Below, one piece after another: positions 43,347-52,778 of a stretch of 64,000 nt of DNA. The notes under the pieces are model-generated. The model saw only the letters and a list, made by a program, of their open reading frames with translations, ran no database searches and was not told the DNA's origin. The DNA is from Aquibacillus kalidii (GTDB lineage: Bacteria; Bacillota; Bacilli; Bacillales; Amphibacillaceae): NCBI RefSeq assembly GCF_014280935.1, contig NZ_JACLZI010000066.1, positions 1-64,000 of the forward strand, given 5' to 3'. The first letter of the stretch is position 1. Each line of letters begins with the position of its first letter. Both the position numbers and the translations under genes were made by a program.

Positions 43347-44473
43347 GTATTGCTTGGACGATCTTTATTACCCTAATGGTTATGCTTGCTCAGGGTGCTG
43401 TCTACAGTAAATGGGGACTAAATCGTATCAAATATACGCGAACCTTCAGTCAAGAAACGGCCTTTGAAGGGGAAGAGGTGGAGATGATTGATCGTATTTC
43501 TAATCATAAACTTCTTCCGCTACCATGGTTGCGACTAGAGTCAAAGATGAATCCGAATCTCGTGTTTCATAAAAGCACAATTCATCCTAATTTGAATCAG
43601 GAAGACGATCAGTTTCATCGAACATTGTTTACCCTTTTACCATTTCAAAAAATTACGAGAAGGCATAAGCTGACATGTGTAAAAAGAGGATATTATCCAT
43701 TGCAAACTGTCTCTATCGCTACTGGAGATGTGATTGGTTTTGGGGAAACGTTTCAATCCGTTGAAGCAAAGGCGAGTATGACGGTCTATCCTCGTATCGT
43801 ACCAATCAAGGAGATTCCACTTCCATCGCACAGTTGGCTAGGAGATATTACGGTTCGAAGGTGGATCGTTGAGGATCCCTTTTTATATGCTGGGGTACGT
43901 GAATATGCTTATGGTGATCCAATGAATGCAGTCAATTGGAAAGCAACGGCACGAACAGGTCAACTGCAAATCAATAAGCGAGATTTCACGGCTGACCATC
44001 ATTTAATGATCTACGTTAACTTTGATTTATCGGAGGATTTTCGTTTACCAATTTATAATGAAGCGGTAATTGAAAGAGGATTATCCTATGCTGCATCGAT
44101 TGCTAATCACACGATTAGTAATGGCATCCAGACCGGCTTCGGATGTAATGCCTATTTTGTAGAGCCATTTACAAATTCGACTGATCCGGTCAAGGAGTCT
44201 GTTCGAATAGAACCAAGCAGTAGTAATGGGCAAATAGCTTATTTGCTAGACACAATAGCAAAGCTAAAGATGGATCGAAGTAGAACCTTTTTTAGCTTTT
44301 TACAAGAAGACATTGATCAGGAAAGAACGAATGCTGATATCCTTATCATAACAGCGATTGTAACTGATAAGATGCAAGTGAAAATTAGGCAACTTGAAAC
44401 TATGGGAAATGCAGTTGAAGTGGTTCAGTTGCAAGATGACATGGGAGAGGTGGGTGAAGAAATTGCGCAGTAA
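43343..44473 (+). CDS. DUF58 domain protein
   Basis: The 376-residue protein has a hydrophobic N-terminal segment (about 2-18), a beta-rich region (about 30-130) and the DUF58 signature VREYAYGDPMNAVNWKATAR (about 188-207), followed by LQINKRDFTADHHLMIYVN. DUF58 proteins pair with MoxR ATPases and a membrane transglutaminase-like partner; the process they serve is not known in Bacilli. The ATG overlaps the moxR stop and its 3' end overlaps the next gene by 20 bp. Confidence 0.9.
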   Translation: MSIAWTIFITLMVMLAQGAVYSKWGLNRIKYTRTFSQETAFEGEEVEMIDRISNHKLLPLPWLRLESKMNPNLVFHKSTIHPNLNQEDDQFHRTLFTLLPFQKITRRHKLTCVKRGYYPLQTVSIATGDVIGFGETFQSVEAKASMTVYPRIVPIKEIPLPSHSWLGDITVRRWIVEDPFLYAGVREYAYGDPMNAVNWKATARTGQLQINKRDFTADHHLMIYVNFDLSEDFRLPIYNEAVIERGLSYAASIANHTISNGIQTGFGCNAYFVEPFTNSTDPVKESVRIEPSSSNGQIAYLLDTIAKLKMDRSRTFFSFLQEDIDQERTNADILIITAIVTDKMQVKIRQLETMGNAVEVVQLQDDMGEVGEEIAQ

Positions 44474-45788
44474 GTTAAAGGTAATCGCATTGAAATTTCT
44501 TCAAGGATTAGTCGAATACATTGTCCTTTTCCCAATATTCTTATGGCTTGCAGTTTATTTTGTACCAGATCAAACATTAGTTATTTGGTTATCTAGCATA
44601 GCCATTATCTTTCTGATCGTAATAGCTTTCCGTGTGATTTTCTTGAATCAACCTAGATGGATCCCTATTTTGTTTGGTCTTGCTGTTGTTGGTGTATTTA
44701 CTTATCTTTTTCAAGAAACATGGTTGGAATTAGCTGCTAGTTGCCTCGTCAGTTTAGTAGTTGCTTATCGAGCTTTGTTATACGCAGAAAACGAATGGGG
44801 TAGGCTCTTTTCAAGTGTGTATATGTGGTCGTTAGGGATACCTGTCTACTTTATAGGCTACTTTTTATTTAAATACGTCGATAAATTGGTACCTTATCAA
44901 AGTCCTGTTACGGTTTTAGGTGTAGTCCTACTGATACTGGCTTTGTTTATATCTAACGACCAACACCTTGCAACGGCAACACTATCGAAAAAAGAACAGC
45001 CCCGCGTTAGTAGTGAGATTAAGAGAAATAATCGTGTTTTCCTTATCGTAACGATTCTCGTCATTGGTGTAATTACTAATTTTCAAGTGATTCAACACGC
45101 GTTATTTGTTGCTGTTAAGTCTGTTGCTCAAGGAGTAATCGGATTTCTTACCCTATTCGAATCTGAACCCGAACCCCTTGAAACACCAAAGCAACAAGCA
45201 CAACAGCCTCTAATGATGCAACCGGAAGAATATGACCCATCCCTTTTTGCCATTTTGATGGAAAAGCTAATGATTTTGACGGGTTACCTTGCCATAGTTG
45301 TATTTATTTTTTTATTGTTGGCTGTTTTTGTAAAACGTTTCCGAGGGTGGTTAATTACCGCGTATCGTTTTGTTAGGGGTTTATTTAAACAAGTATTTAG
45401 CAGGGGGAACAAAACTGAAACAGAGAACGAATATGTTGATGAAAAGGAAAGCAGTTTTGACTGGAATTTGTGGCGTAAGCAGGGGCAAGAAAAGGTTAAA
45501 AATATGTTTGGAAGAATATACAAAAGACCGGTAAAGTTTGATAATTTATCCTCGCGTGAAAAGGTTCGCTTTATCTATAAGCATTTAATAAAGGAACATA
45601 GTAAATCTGGTTCTAAGCTTTCCCTTTCCGCTACTGCACATGAAATGATTAGGCAGCTTGAACAGGAGTACCCTGATCGGCAAGCTTTACTGGCTGAGTT
45701 GGAACTAGAATATGACAGAGTTAGGTATGGGGATAAGGATGGGGAGAAGACGATTATTGATCGGATAGCTGGACTTATAAATAAATAA
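44454..45788 (+). CDS. DUF4129-type membrane protein lacking a transglutaminase core
   Basis: The 444-residue protein has about six membrane helices in its first 205 residues, a short external loop (about 230-265), another helix (about 270-295) and a cytoplasmic C-terminal part resembling DUF4129: SSREKVRFIYKHLIKEHSKS, then SATAHEMIRQLEQEYPD. In most MoxR-DUF58 operons this position codes for a longer protein with an external transglutaminase domain (Cys-His-Asp); none is present here. I start at GTG 44454 (GAGAGG upstream); TTG 44463 is also possible. The stop lies inside a TAAA repeat. Confidence 0.82.
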   Translation: MKKLRSKLKVIALKFLQGLVEYIVLFPIFLWLAVYFVPDQTLVIWLSSIAIIFLIVIAFRVIFLNQPRWIPILFGLAVVGVFTYLFQETWLELAASCLVSLVVAYRALLYAENEWGRLFSSVYMWSLGIPVYFIGYFLFKYVDKLVPYQSPVTVLGVVLLILALFISNDQHLATATLSKKEQPRVSSEIKRNNRVFLIVTILVIGVITNFQVIQHALFVAVKSVAQGVIGFLTLFESEPEPLETPKQQAQQPLMMQPEEYDPSLFAILMEKLMILTGYLAIVVFIFLLLAVFVKRFRGWLITAYRFVRGLFKQVFSRGNKTETENEYVDEKESSFDWNLWRKQGQEKVKNMFGRIYKRPVKFDNLSSREKVRFIYKHLIKEHSKSGSKLSLSATAHEMIRQLEQEYPDRQALLAELELEYDRVRYGDKDGEKTIIDRIAGLINK

Positions 45789-45848
45789 ATAAATAAATAA
45801 ATAAGTTAAATAAGAAGGTTACTAGAAAAAATTATTAGTAACCTTCTT
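45778..45848 (+). terminator. TAAA microsatellite followed by a terminator-like hairpin
   Basis: Six exact TAAA units (45778-45801) and a TAAG overlap the stop codon of the preceding gene. AAGAAGGTTACT (45812-45823) and AGTAACCTTCTT (45837-45848) then form a perfect 12-bp stem. Only a weak T-rich tail follows. Slippage in the repeat would not alter the protein much, since every frame meets TAA at once. Confidence 0.65.
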
Positions 45849-45885
45849 CCATAGTAAGTACCTATATGTAAGAAAGGGTGATGGA

Positions 45886-46200
45886 ATGCTTATATTCGCT
45901 GCATTTGTTACGATTGTTTCCATGCTGTTGGGATCGTCTATTCAAACGAAGATATTAAAGTCGAGAAGACTCGTTTTCCTCAAATTAAGTGGATTTTATT
46001 TTGCTATTACGCTACTTCCATTTTTCGCAGTAATGATTCTTGCATATATTCTAAACTCGTTTGGTAGGATACTGGCCGAATTGGTAGGTGGGATATTCTT
46101 TGTGTACTTCTTTTCTCTCCCTTATATCGCTCTATTAAACTTACTTTGGATGATTGTGCAATATGTTACTAATCGTAAGGATGTTAGTAATGAATCGTAG
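45886..46200 (+). CDS. small membrane protein of unknown function
   Basis: I do not recognise this 104-residue protein. It has three hydrophobic helices (about 2-18, 33-54 and 62-90) separated by short basic loops (KSRR) and a polar C-terminal tail. GAAAGGGTG precedes the ATG. It sits alone between two hairpins and is not clearly part of the moxR operon. Confidence 0.7.
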   Translation: MLIFAAFVTIVSMLLGSSIQTKILKSRRLVFLKLSGFYFAITLLPFFAVMILAYILNSFGRILAELVGGIFFVYFFSLPYIALLNLLWMIVQYVTNRKDVSNES

Positions 46201-46340
46201 GTTTTCGAAGTAATTTCACATGCTTCTTTATATCCCCCCTTTAACTCTTTCCAACGCTCTGAATCACTTTCTTTGCTAAAAATTTCACAATAACATACGA
46301 TATACCTTATTGATATAAAACAAGCAGGAGATGACATAAA

Positions 46341-47294
46341 TTGAGAGGTTTATTTAAAAATAAAATATCGGTGATCGGGATAGCTGTATTCTGCTCGATC
46401 CTGTGGGGAAGTGCCTTTCCAGTATTAAAAGTTAGCTATGAGGAGCTGCAAATGAGTCCAGATGATATCATTGCGAAAATTGTCTTTGCTGGGATCCGGT
46501 TCTTACTGGCTGGCCTTCTTGTGCTAGCGTTTCTATTAGTTATTAGCCCGAAAAGGATTTTAGTTACAAGTCGACAGTTTATGATATTAATAATCTTAGG
46601 GATAGTCCAGACTGCGCTACAATACTTTTTCTTCTACAATGGTCTAGCAAAAGTATCTGGTATGCAGGGAGCCATTCTTTCCTCTAGTGGAACGTTTTTT
46701 ACGGTAATCCTAGCCCATTATTTTTATAAAAATGATCGTCTAAGTTGGAAAAAAGCTGTCGGATTGATCGCAGGCTTTTCAGGGATTGCGATTGCGAATT
46801 GGGGGCAAGAATTTCAATTAAATTTTCAGTGGGACGGGGAAGGCTATATGATCCTGTCCGGAATCACTAGTGCGGTTGCAACAATCATGGCTAAGGAGCT
46901 TGCAACAGGTATTCATCCATTTGCTGTTACTGGTTGGCAATTGAGTTTGGGGGCGTCCATTTTGCTACTGATTGGTGTTCCACAGATCAACGATGGAGCG
47001 ATCGTTTTCACCCCATTTGGAGTAGGGTTATTGGTTTACTCAGCCATTCTATCTGCAGTTGCGTTCGGACTTTGGTATTCTCTATTAAAATACAATCAGG
47101 CCGGAGAGATTAGTATGTACAAGTTTATTGTTCCTGTCTCGGGTGCTGTTTTGTCGTCGATTTTTATTCCCGGTGAGGAATTGAACTTGTTTATTTTCGC
47201 TGCGATAACAATGGTTGCGATTGGAATAATTGTTGTCAACTATAAGGGGAGAAGGGCAAGGCGTGAACAAAATTTGGCTAGGAGTAAATCATAA
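46341..47294 (+). CDS. EamA/DMT-family transporter
   Basis: The 317-residue inner-membrane protein has ten hydrophobic helices arranged as two EamA repeats (about 10-145 and 160-300). The openings CSILWGSAFPVLK and SGITSAVATIMAK mark the repeats. These transporters export amino acids, purines or drug-like metabolites; the substrate is not predictable. The start is TTG, with CAGGAG 10 nt upstream; a basic tail (GRRARREQ) follows the last helix, placing the C-terminus inside. Confidence 0.88.
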   Translation: MRGLFKNKISVIGIAVFCSILWGSAFPVLKVSYEELQMSPDDIIAKIVFAGIRFLLAGLLVLAFLLVISPKRILVTSRQFMILIILGIVQTALQYFFFYNGLAKVSGMQGAILSSSGTFFTVILAHYFYKNDRLSWKKAVGLIAGFSGIAIANWGQEFQLNFQWDGEGYMILSGITSAVATIMAKELATGIHPFAVTGWQLSLGASILLLIGVPQINDGAIVFTPFGVGLLVYSAILSAVAFGLWYSLLKYNQAGEISMYKFIVPVSGAVLSSIFIPGEELNLFIFAAITMVAIGIIVVNYKGRRARREQNLARSKS

Positions 47295-47319
47295 TAGTAT
47301 AGTGTTAGGTGAAATAAAA

Positions 47320-47348
47320 AATCCCAACTAAAATAACTAGCTGGGATT
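47320..47348 (-). terminator. intrinsic terminator of the DUF4190 gene
   Basis: AATCCCAACT and AGCTGGGATT form a 10-bp stem with one mismatch. On the minus strand it is followed by TTTTTTATTTC, 15 bp after the stop codon. It may also reduce plus-strand read-through from the EamA gene. Confidence 0.8.
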
Positions 47349-47363
47349 CACTGTATCTATTAG

Positions 47364-47588
47364 TTACATGCTTGCAAACATAGCCAAACTAAGAACTACC
47401 ATGAGTATTAGAATTGCATAAAATGACGTACCAATAATGCTAGTTGTTAAACTAGCATTCGCCAGACCACGGCCACCTTGGTTGTAATTTCTAATTTCTT
47501 TAAGGGCTTTGGCTGCCAGAACGATACCAATAATTCCAAGGAAAAAACCTAGATAAGGAATAAGAATAGATAAAATTCCTAATACCAA
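47364..47588 (-). CDS. DUF4190-type membrane protein with unclear start
   Basis: The annotated part (74 residues from TTG 47588) contains two membrane helices around KALKEIRNYNQGGRGLANAS, typical of DUF4190 proteins. The same frame stays open upstream and encodes NHYQTPVQTNGKAIAALVLG, which looks like the natural N-terminus of the family, but the codon where ATG is expected (47637-47639) reads TTT and no ribosome binding site is seen. The true start may be lost or non-standard, so this may be a damaged gene. The function is unknown. Confidence 0.6.
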   Translation of the reverse strand: MVLGILSILIPYLGFFLGIIGIVLAAKALKEIRNYNQGGRGLANASLTTSIIGTSFYAILILMVVLSLAMFASM

Positions 47589-47762
47589 TGCTGCAATTGC
47601 CTTTCCATTTGTTTGAACAGGTGTTTGATAATGATTAAATGATTGCTATTTTTTAAGGTTATTTTAACCGTTGAAAAATGAATACTTTCATTACTTATCA
47701 AACTTTATATTCCATTTTATCAATAGACAAAAAATCGCCACATTCGACAAAGAAATTTACCT

Positions 47763-47796
47763 GTTTAAGAAGGATTTTATAAGGGTATCCTAGAAT
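47763..47796 (+). promoter_or_regulatory. overlapping sigma-B and sigma-H promoters of hpf
   Basis: GTTTAA (47763-47768), a 14-bp spacer and GGGTAT (47783-47788) match the sigma-B consensus GTTTAA-N12-14-GGGTAT perfectly. Interlaced with it, GAAGGATTT (47769-47777) and GAAT (47793-47796) fit sigma-H (RNAGGAWWW-N11-12-RNNGAAT) with correct distance. B. subtilis yvyD (hpf) is known to use both sigma factors. Confidence 0.85.
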
Positions 47797-47831
47797 ATAA
47801 ATACATAGGTTAAAAAAAGGAGGACACTTTT

Positions 47832-48395
47832 ATGAAATATAACATCCGTGGTGAAAATGTCGAGGTTACAAGTGCCATTAAGGATTACGTTGAGAAGAAG
47901 ATTGGGAAGTTAGAGCGTTATTTTGATACTCCGCCAACATCTGATGTAAACGTGAACATAAGTGTCTATAACGATGAACAACAAATAGAGGTTACGATTC
48001 CGATGACAAATTTATTACTTCGTGCCGAAGAGAATCACAATGATCTATATGCTGCCATCGACCTTGTTGTAGATAAGCTAGAACGTCAAATTCGTAAATA
48101 TAAAACAAAAGTTAACCGTAAGTTCCGTCAAAATGGTGCACCAAAGCACGTTTTTGCTGAATTAGAAAAAGAAGCAATGGCTGCCCAAACAGCGGTAGAA
48201 GAAGACGAAGAAAGTGAAATGGAAATCGTTCGTAATAAACGATTCGACTTAAAGCCAATGGATTCAGAAGAAGCAATTTTACAAATGGATATGCTTGGTC
48301 ACGAGTTCTTCGTATTTACTAACGCCGTTTCTGGGAATACGAATGTAGTGTACAAACGCCGTGATGGTCGTTATGGATTAATAGAGCCAAGCTAA
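47832..48395 (+). CDS. hpf: long-form ribosome hibernation promoting factor
   Basis: The 187-residue protein has an N-terminal S30AE/YfiA domain (1-105; MKYNIRGENVEVTSAIKDYV, KYKTKVNRKFR) that binds the 30S decoding centre, an acidic linker, and the C-terminal dimerisation domain (about 128-187; NKRFDLKPMDSEEAILQMD, VYKRRDGRYGLIEP) that joins two ribosomes into inactive 100S particles. The long form is usual in Firmicutes. AAAGGAGG precedes the ATG. Stress and stationary-phase promoters lie upstream, and a terminator follows. Confidence 0.97.
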   Translation: MKYNIRGENVEVTSAIKDYVEKKIGKLERYFDTPPTSDVNVNISVYNDEQQIEVTIPMTNLLLRAEENHNDLYAAIDLVVDKLERQIRKYKTKVNRKFRQNGAPKHVFAELEKEAMAAQTAVEEDEESEMEIVRNKRFDLKPMDSEEAILQMDMLGHEFFVFTNAVSGNTNVVYKRRDGRYGLIEPS

Positions 48396-48411
48396 TAAAT
48401 TGATGTTAGAC

Positions 48412-48447
48412 AGAGGGGATTCCTAGTGAGTCTCCTCTAATTTTTTT
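48412..48447 (+). terminator. intrinsic terminator of hpf
   Basis: AGAGGGGA (48412-48419) pairs with TCTCCTCT (48431-48438), and seven T follow after AA. Confidence 0.88.
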
Positions 48448-48618
48448 CAAATACTTCAACAATATATAATTTATCATAAAAAAATTTCAGGAAACGTAAA
48501 TTTACATAATCAAAACATATTTTTAACATATAGCTTACATAGCATTTTTCTCATATGCTGATTAGCTTCTTTTTCGTTTACATGCTATAAAGTAAGTAAC
48601 GAAAAGGGGGCGTATTCT

Positions 48619-48855
48619 ATGTCAGTAGATCAGGAGCAATCCTATCAATCTATTTGTCGCAAACTGGAACAGCATGAGGAAACCATTACACAGTTACTTG
48701 CCATACTTGCTGTTAATAATCGAAAATTAAATGAAATAAATCAAAGGCAAATTAGTCTTGAGCGACATGTGCTTTATTCCTCCAGCTCACCCCACACGAC
48801 ATTTGCTGAAGCAAGACCTCCTTTATCCACGAATACGTCCCACTCAAATAAGTAG
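48619..48855 (+). CDS. small protein of unknown function
   Basis: The 78-residue product is not recognised. Residues 5-50 form a likely coiled coil or amphipathic helix (SICRKLEQHEETITQLLAIL), and the rest is a Ser/Thr/Pro-rich disordered tail. AAAGGGGG lies 11 nt before the ATG, and a hairpin with 11-bp stem overlaps its end, both of which support a real gene. It sits alone between hpf and secA. Confidence 0.6.
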   Translation: MSVDQEQSYQSICRKLEQHEETITQLLAILAVNNRKLNEINQRQISLERHVLYSSSSPHTTFAEARPPLSTNTSHSNK

Positions 48856-48878
48856 CTCATCCCCTGGGCTGCTTATTT
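48846..48878 (+). terminator. hairpin closing the small gene
   Basis: AAATAAGTAGC (48846-48856) pairs with GCTGCTTATTT (48868-48878), with one G-T pair. The stem includes the stop codon; only the ATTT end of the stem supplies T residues. Confidence 0.6.
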
Positions 48879-49017
48879 GTACGCAACTTGGACATATCGG
48901 GATTCTTGTCTTTGCAAGGTGCTAGTGTTATTATTAAGTTTGGATTTAAAAATTAACTAATAGCAATATATAGCTTAAATTAAATAAAAATTTTTCACTA
49001 AATAGAGGAGCGTTTAT

Positions 49018-51531
49018 ATGCGTGGATTACTAAAGAAAGTCTTCGGGGATGGTAACCAACGCCAACTAAGCAGGTTGCAAAAAGTAGTTGACGAAATTGA
49101 AGCGCTAGAACCAGAGTTTGAAAAGCTAACGGACGATGGTTTAAGAGCTAAAACAGAGGAACTTAAAAAGCGATATCAAGATGGTGAAAGTCTTGATGAT
49201 TTAATGGTTGAGGCATACGCTGTTGTTCGTGAAGGGGCGAAAAGAGTTCTAAATATGCGTCCATTCCCTGTACAGATTCAAGGTGCTGTTGCGATGCACG
49301 AAGGTAACATAGCTGAGATGAAAACTGGGGAAGGTAAAACATTAGCGTCTACTATGCCAGCTTACTTAAATGCATTGACTGGTAAAGGTGTTCACGTTAT
49401 TACAGTGAACGATTATTTGGCTGAACGTGACTCTCGTGAAATGGGACAACTTTATGAATTTCTTGGCCTAACGGTTGGTTTTAACGCGAATAGCATGACA
49501 AAAGAACAAAAGCGAGAAGCGTATCTAGCTGACATTACGTATGGTACAAACAACGAATATGGGTTTGACTACCTTCGTGATAACATGGTGCTTTATAAAG
49601 AGCAAATGGTACAGCGTCCGTTGCATTTTGCGATTATCGATGAGGTTGACTCCATTTTAATTGATGAAGCAAGAACACCATTGATTATTTCTGGATCTGC
49701 ATCAAAATCAGCCAGTCTGTATCAACACGCTAATTCATTTGTGCGTACGTTAAAAGATGAAGATGATTACACGTATGATGTGAAATCCAAAGGTGTTCAA
49801 TTAACGGAAGAAGGTATCAATAAGGCAGAGCGTTTCTTCGGAATTGAAAACCTTTATGATTTAAATAACGTGACACTAACTCACCATATTAACCAAGCAC
49901 TAAAAGCACATGTATCCATGCAACGTGATACAGATTATGTGGTGGAAGAAGATCAAGTAGTCATTGTTGACCAATTTACTGGACGTCTAATGAAAGGTCG
50001 TCGTTATAGTGATGGGCTTCACCAAGCAATCGAAGCTAAAGAGGGATTACAGATCCAGAATGAAAGTATGACGTTAGCATCGATTACGTTCCAAAACTTT
50101 TTCCGTATGTATGAAAAGCTTGCTGGGATGACTGGTACGGCAAAAACGGAGGAAGAGGAATTCCGTAATATTTATAACATGGACGTTATTGCTATTCCAA
50201 CGAACCGCCCGATCGTTCGTGACGATAAAGCGGATTTAATTTATAAGTCAATGGAAGGCAAGTTTAGAGCTGTTGTTGAGGAAATTAAAACTCGTTATCA
50301 AAAAGGACAACCAGTATTGGTTGGTACGGTAGCGGTTGAAACTTCTGAATTAATATCTCAGCTATTGAAAAAAGCTGGCGTAAAGCATAACGTTTTAAAT
50401 GCGAAAAATCACTATCGCGAAGCAGAAATTATTGAAAATGCTGGACAACCTGGTGCCGTAACCATTGCAACAAACATGGCTGGTCGTGGTACGGATATTA
50501 AACTAGGTGAAGGTGTAAAAGAACTTGGTGGTTTAGCGGTAATTGGTACAGAGCGTCATGAATCTCGCCGTATTGATAATCAGTTACGTGGTCGTTCTGG
50601 TCGTCAAGGGGACCCTGGTGTTACACAGTTCTATCTTTCTATGGAAGATGAGCTAATGCGCCGTTTCGGTTCTGACAATATGAAAGCCATGATGGAACGT
50701 TTAGGGATGGATGATACTCAACCGATCGAAAGTAAGATGGTTTCAAGAGCTGTTGAATCCGCTCAAAAACGAGTAGAAGGAAATAACTTCGATGCTCGTA
50801 AAACTGTTCTTTCTTATGATGATGTGTTACGTCAGCAGCGTGAAGTTATTTATAAACAACGTTTTGATGTTATTGATTCCGATAACCTACGTGAAATTAT
50901 TGAAAAAATGATCCAGTCTACAGTTGAGAATACGGTACATTCCTTTACTGCAGATGACGATGAACAAGAATGGAACATCACTGGTCTATTGGAGTATCTT
51001 CATGCTAACCTTTTAGATGCTGATCAAATTGGAGAAGCTGATCTGAAAGGTAAGGATCCTCAGGAAATGATCGATTCAATCATGGAGAAAATTAAAGTGA
51101 AATACGATCAAAAAGAGGAAGAGCTTACTCCAGAGCAAATGCGTGAATTTGAAAAAGTTATTGTGCTTCGTACAGTTGATACGAAGTGGATGGATCATAT
51201 TGACCAAATGGATCAGCTCCGCCAAGGTATTCACTTACGAGCATATGGACAAAACGATCCGCTTCGTGAGTACCAAATGGAAGGTTTCGCGATGTTTGAG
51301 CAAATGATCGAATCAATTAACGAAGATGTTGCTAGATACGTTATGAAAGCACAGATTCGTGAAAACTTACAACGTGAAGAAGTTGTGAAGGATACGCAAG
51401 CAGTATCTGGCGACCAAGCGAGTGAAAAGAAAAAGGTGAAACGCCCTTACGTGAAAGCAGAAAGTGTTGGGCGTAATGAGCCGTGTCCATGTGGCAGCGG
51501 TAAGAAGTATAAGCACTGTCATGGGCGTTAA
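49018..51531 (+). CDS. secA: SecA, preprotein translocase ATPase
   Basis: The 837-residue motor drives secretion through SecYEG. Walker A is [11 protein letters not shown] (about 100-110), the DEAD-like box is [19 protein letters not shown] (about 205-223), and helicase motifs [10 protein letters not shown] and [13 protein letters not shown] lie around 490-530. The C-terminal zinc-binding tail [14 protein letters not shown] (SecB/ribosome contact) is complete. Length matches B. subtilis SecA (841). AGAGGAG precedes the ATG. prfB follows after 83 bp, as in B. subtilis. Confidence 0.99.
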   Translation: MRGLLKKVFGDGNQRQLSRLQKVVDEIEALEPEFEKLTDDGLRAKTEELKKRYQDGESLDDLMVEAYAVVREGAKRVLNMRPFPVQIQGAVAMHEGNIAEMKTGEGKTLASTMPAYLNALTGKGVHVITVNDYLAERDSREMGQLYEFLGLTVGFNANSMTKEQKREAYLADITYGTNNEYGFDYLRDNMVLYKEQMVQRPLHFAIIDEVDSILIDEARTPLIISGSASKSASLYQHANSFVRTLKDEDDYTYDVKSKGVQLTEEGINKAERFFGIENLYDLNNVTLTHHINQALKAHVSMQRDTDYVVEEDQVVIVDQFTGRLMKGRRYSDGLHQAIEAKEGLQIQNESMTLASITFQNFFRMYEKLAGMTGTAKTEEEEFRNIYNMDVIAIPTNRPIVRDDKADLIYKSMEGKFRAVVEEIKTRYQKGQPVLVGTVAVETSELISQLLKKAGVKHNVLNAKNHYREAEIIENAGQPGAVTIATNMAGRGTDIKLGEGVKELGGLAVIGTERHESRRIDNQLRGRSGRQGDPGVTQFYLSMEDELMRRFGSDNMKAMMERLGMDDTQPIESKMVSRAVESAQKRVEGNNFDARKTVLSYDDVLRQQREVIYKQRFDVIDSDNLREIIEKMIQSTVENTVHSFTADDDEQEWNITGLLEYLHANLLDADQIGEADLKGKDPQEMIDSIMEKIKVKYDQKEEELTPEQMREFEKVIVLRTVDTKWMDHIDQMDQLRQGIHLRAYGQNDPLREYQMEGFAMFEQMIESINEDVARYVMKAQIRENLQREEVVKDTQAVSGDQASEKKKVKRPYVKAESVGRNEPCPCGSGKKYKHCHGR

Positions 51532-51549
51532 GGCTTATAGAGGTTAAGA

Positions 51550-51590
51550 GGAAAGGCACTTCCTATATGGAGGTGTCTTCCGACTTTTTA
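51550..51590 (+). terminator. hairpin between secA and prfB
   Basis: GGAAAGGCACTTCC (51550-51563) pairs imperfectly with GGAGGTGTCTTCC (51569-51581), followed by GACTTTTTAT. It may attenuate read-through from secA into prfB rather than stop it. Confidence 0.6.
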
Positions 51591-51614
51591 TACATTATAG
51601 TTGAGGTGGATAAT

Positions 51615-52716
51615 ATGGAATTAGTAGAAATACGACAAGATTTAGATAAAATGGCTAAACGTTTAGCGGACTTTAGGGGGTCTCTTTGACTTAGATGAGA
51701 AGAGAGCCCGAATTGCTGAGCTAGAAGAACTAATGACAGAGCCTGACTTTTGGGATGATCAACAAGGTGCTCAAAAGGTTATCGGAGAAGTAAATGGATT
51801 AAAAGATTTGGTTCAAACCTTTGATAAGCATGAAGAGAACCTTGAGAATCTAGAGGTTTCCTATGAGCTTGTAAAGGAAGAAGATGACGCTGATTTACGC
51901 GAAGAATTGGAGTCGGAGGTCACGGAACTAACAGAGGCTTTAAACAGATTCGAATTATTTATGCTGTTAAGCGAACCATATGACAAAAATAATGCTATCT
52001 TAGAATTGCACCCTGGTGCTGGTGGTACAGAATCCCAAGACTGGGCAAGCATGTTATTGCGTATGTACACGCGCTGGGCTGAGAAAAAGAACTTTAAAGT
52101 GGAAACAATGGACTATCTCCCTGGTGAAGAAGCAGGTGTGAAGAGTGTTACACTGATGATTAAAGGTCATAATGCTTATGGCTATTTGAAGGCGGAAAAA
52201 GGTGTCCACCGTTTAGTTCGTATTTCACCATTTGATTCTTCAGGCCGTAGACATACTTCCTTCGTATCTTGTGAGGTTATGCCAGAGCTTGATGATGATA
52301 TCGACATTGAGGTTAGAACTGAGGATCTGAAAATTGATACGTACCGCTCTAGTGGTGCAGGTGGTCAGCACGTTAATACGACTGACTCAGCAGTGCGGAT
52401 TACACACATACCAACAAACACGGTTGTAACGTGTCAATCAGAACGTTCCCAAATCAAGAACCGCGAACAAGCAATGAAAATGTTAAAAGCAAAGCTATAC
52501 CAATTAGAAATTGAAAGGCAACAACAAGAACTAAACGACATCCGTGGTGAGCAGAAAGAAATCGGATGGGGCAGCCAAATCCGTTCCTACGTGTTCCACC
52601 CATATTCCATGGTTAAAGATCACCGGACCAATCATGAAGTAGGGAACACAAATGGCGTGATGGATGGTGACCTTGACCCGTTTATCGATGCATACTTGCG
52701 CTCTAGAATGGATTAA
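51615..52716 (+). CDS. prfB: peptide chain release factor 2 (programmed +1 frameshift)
   Basis: RF2 releases proteins at UGA and UAA. The gene starts at ATG 51615; after 24 codons the frame meets TGA at 51687, and translation continues after a +1 shift from 51688 to 52716, giving 366 residues. The SPF codon-recognition tripeptide ([15 protein letters not shown]) and the catalytic GGQ ([11 protein letters not shown]) are intact. GAGGTGG precedes the ATG. The in-frame stop is not a mutation: it makes RF2 level self-limiting, since poor UGA termination favours the shift. Confidence 0.97.
51675..51690 (+). promoter_or_regulatory. prfB programmed frameshift site
   Basis: AGGGGG (51675-51680), an internal Shine-Dalgarno-like element, lies 3 nt before the slippery CTT TGA C (51684-51690). 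This is the canonical RF2 recoding signal; the peptidyl-tRNA slips from CTT to TTT and GAC is read next. Confidence 0.96.
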
Positions 52717-52724
52717 TTATTTTG

Positions 52725-52761
52725 GAAGAGGCTCTTTCTTAGATGAGAGAGCTTCTTTTTT
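52725..52761 (+). terminator. intrinsic terminator of prfB
   Basis: GAAGAGGCTCT pairs with AGAGAGCTTC around a short loop, followed by TTTTTTG. A 21-bp word array begins 18 bp downstream. Confidence 0.82.
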
Positions 52762-52778
52762 GTATGCTGAATTACTGT

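Noticed and set aside
45778-45805. Phase-variable TAAA repeat at the end of the DUF4129 gene
   Set aside because: All three frames reach TAA immediately in the repeat, so slippage would change at most a few C-terminal residues.
51615-51689. Nonsense mutation near the start of prfB
   Set aside because: The stop is part of the canonical +1 frameshift signal, so the gene is intact.
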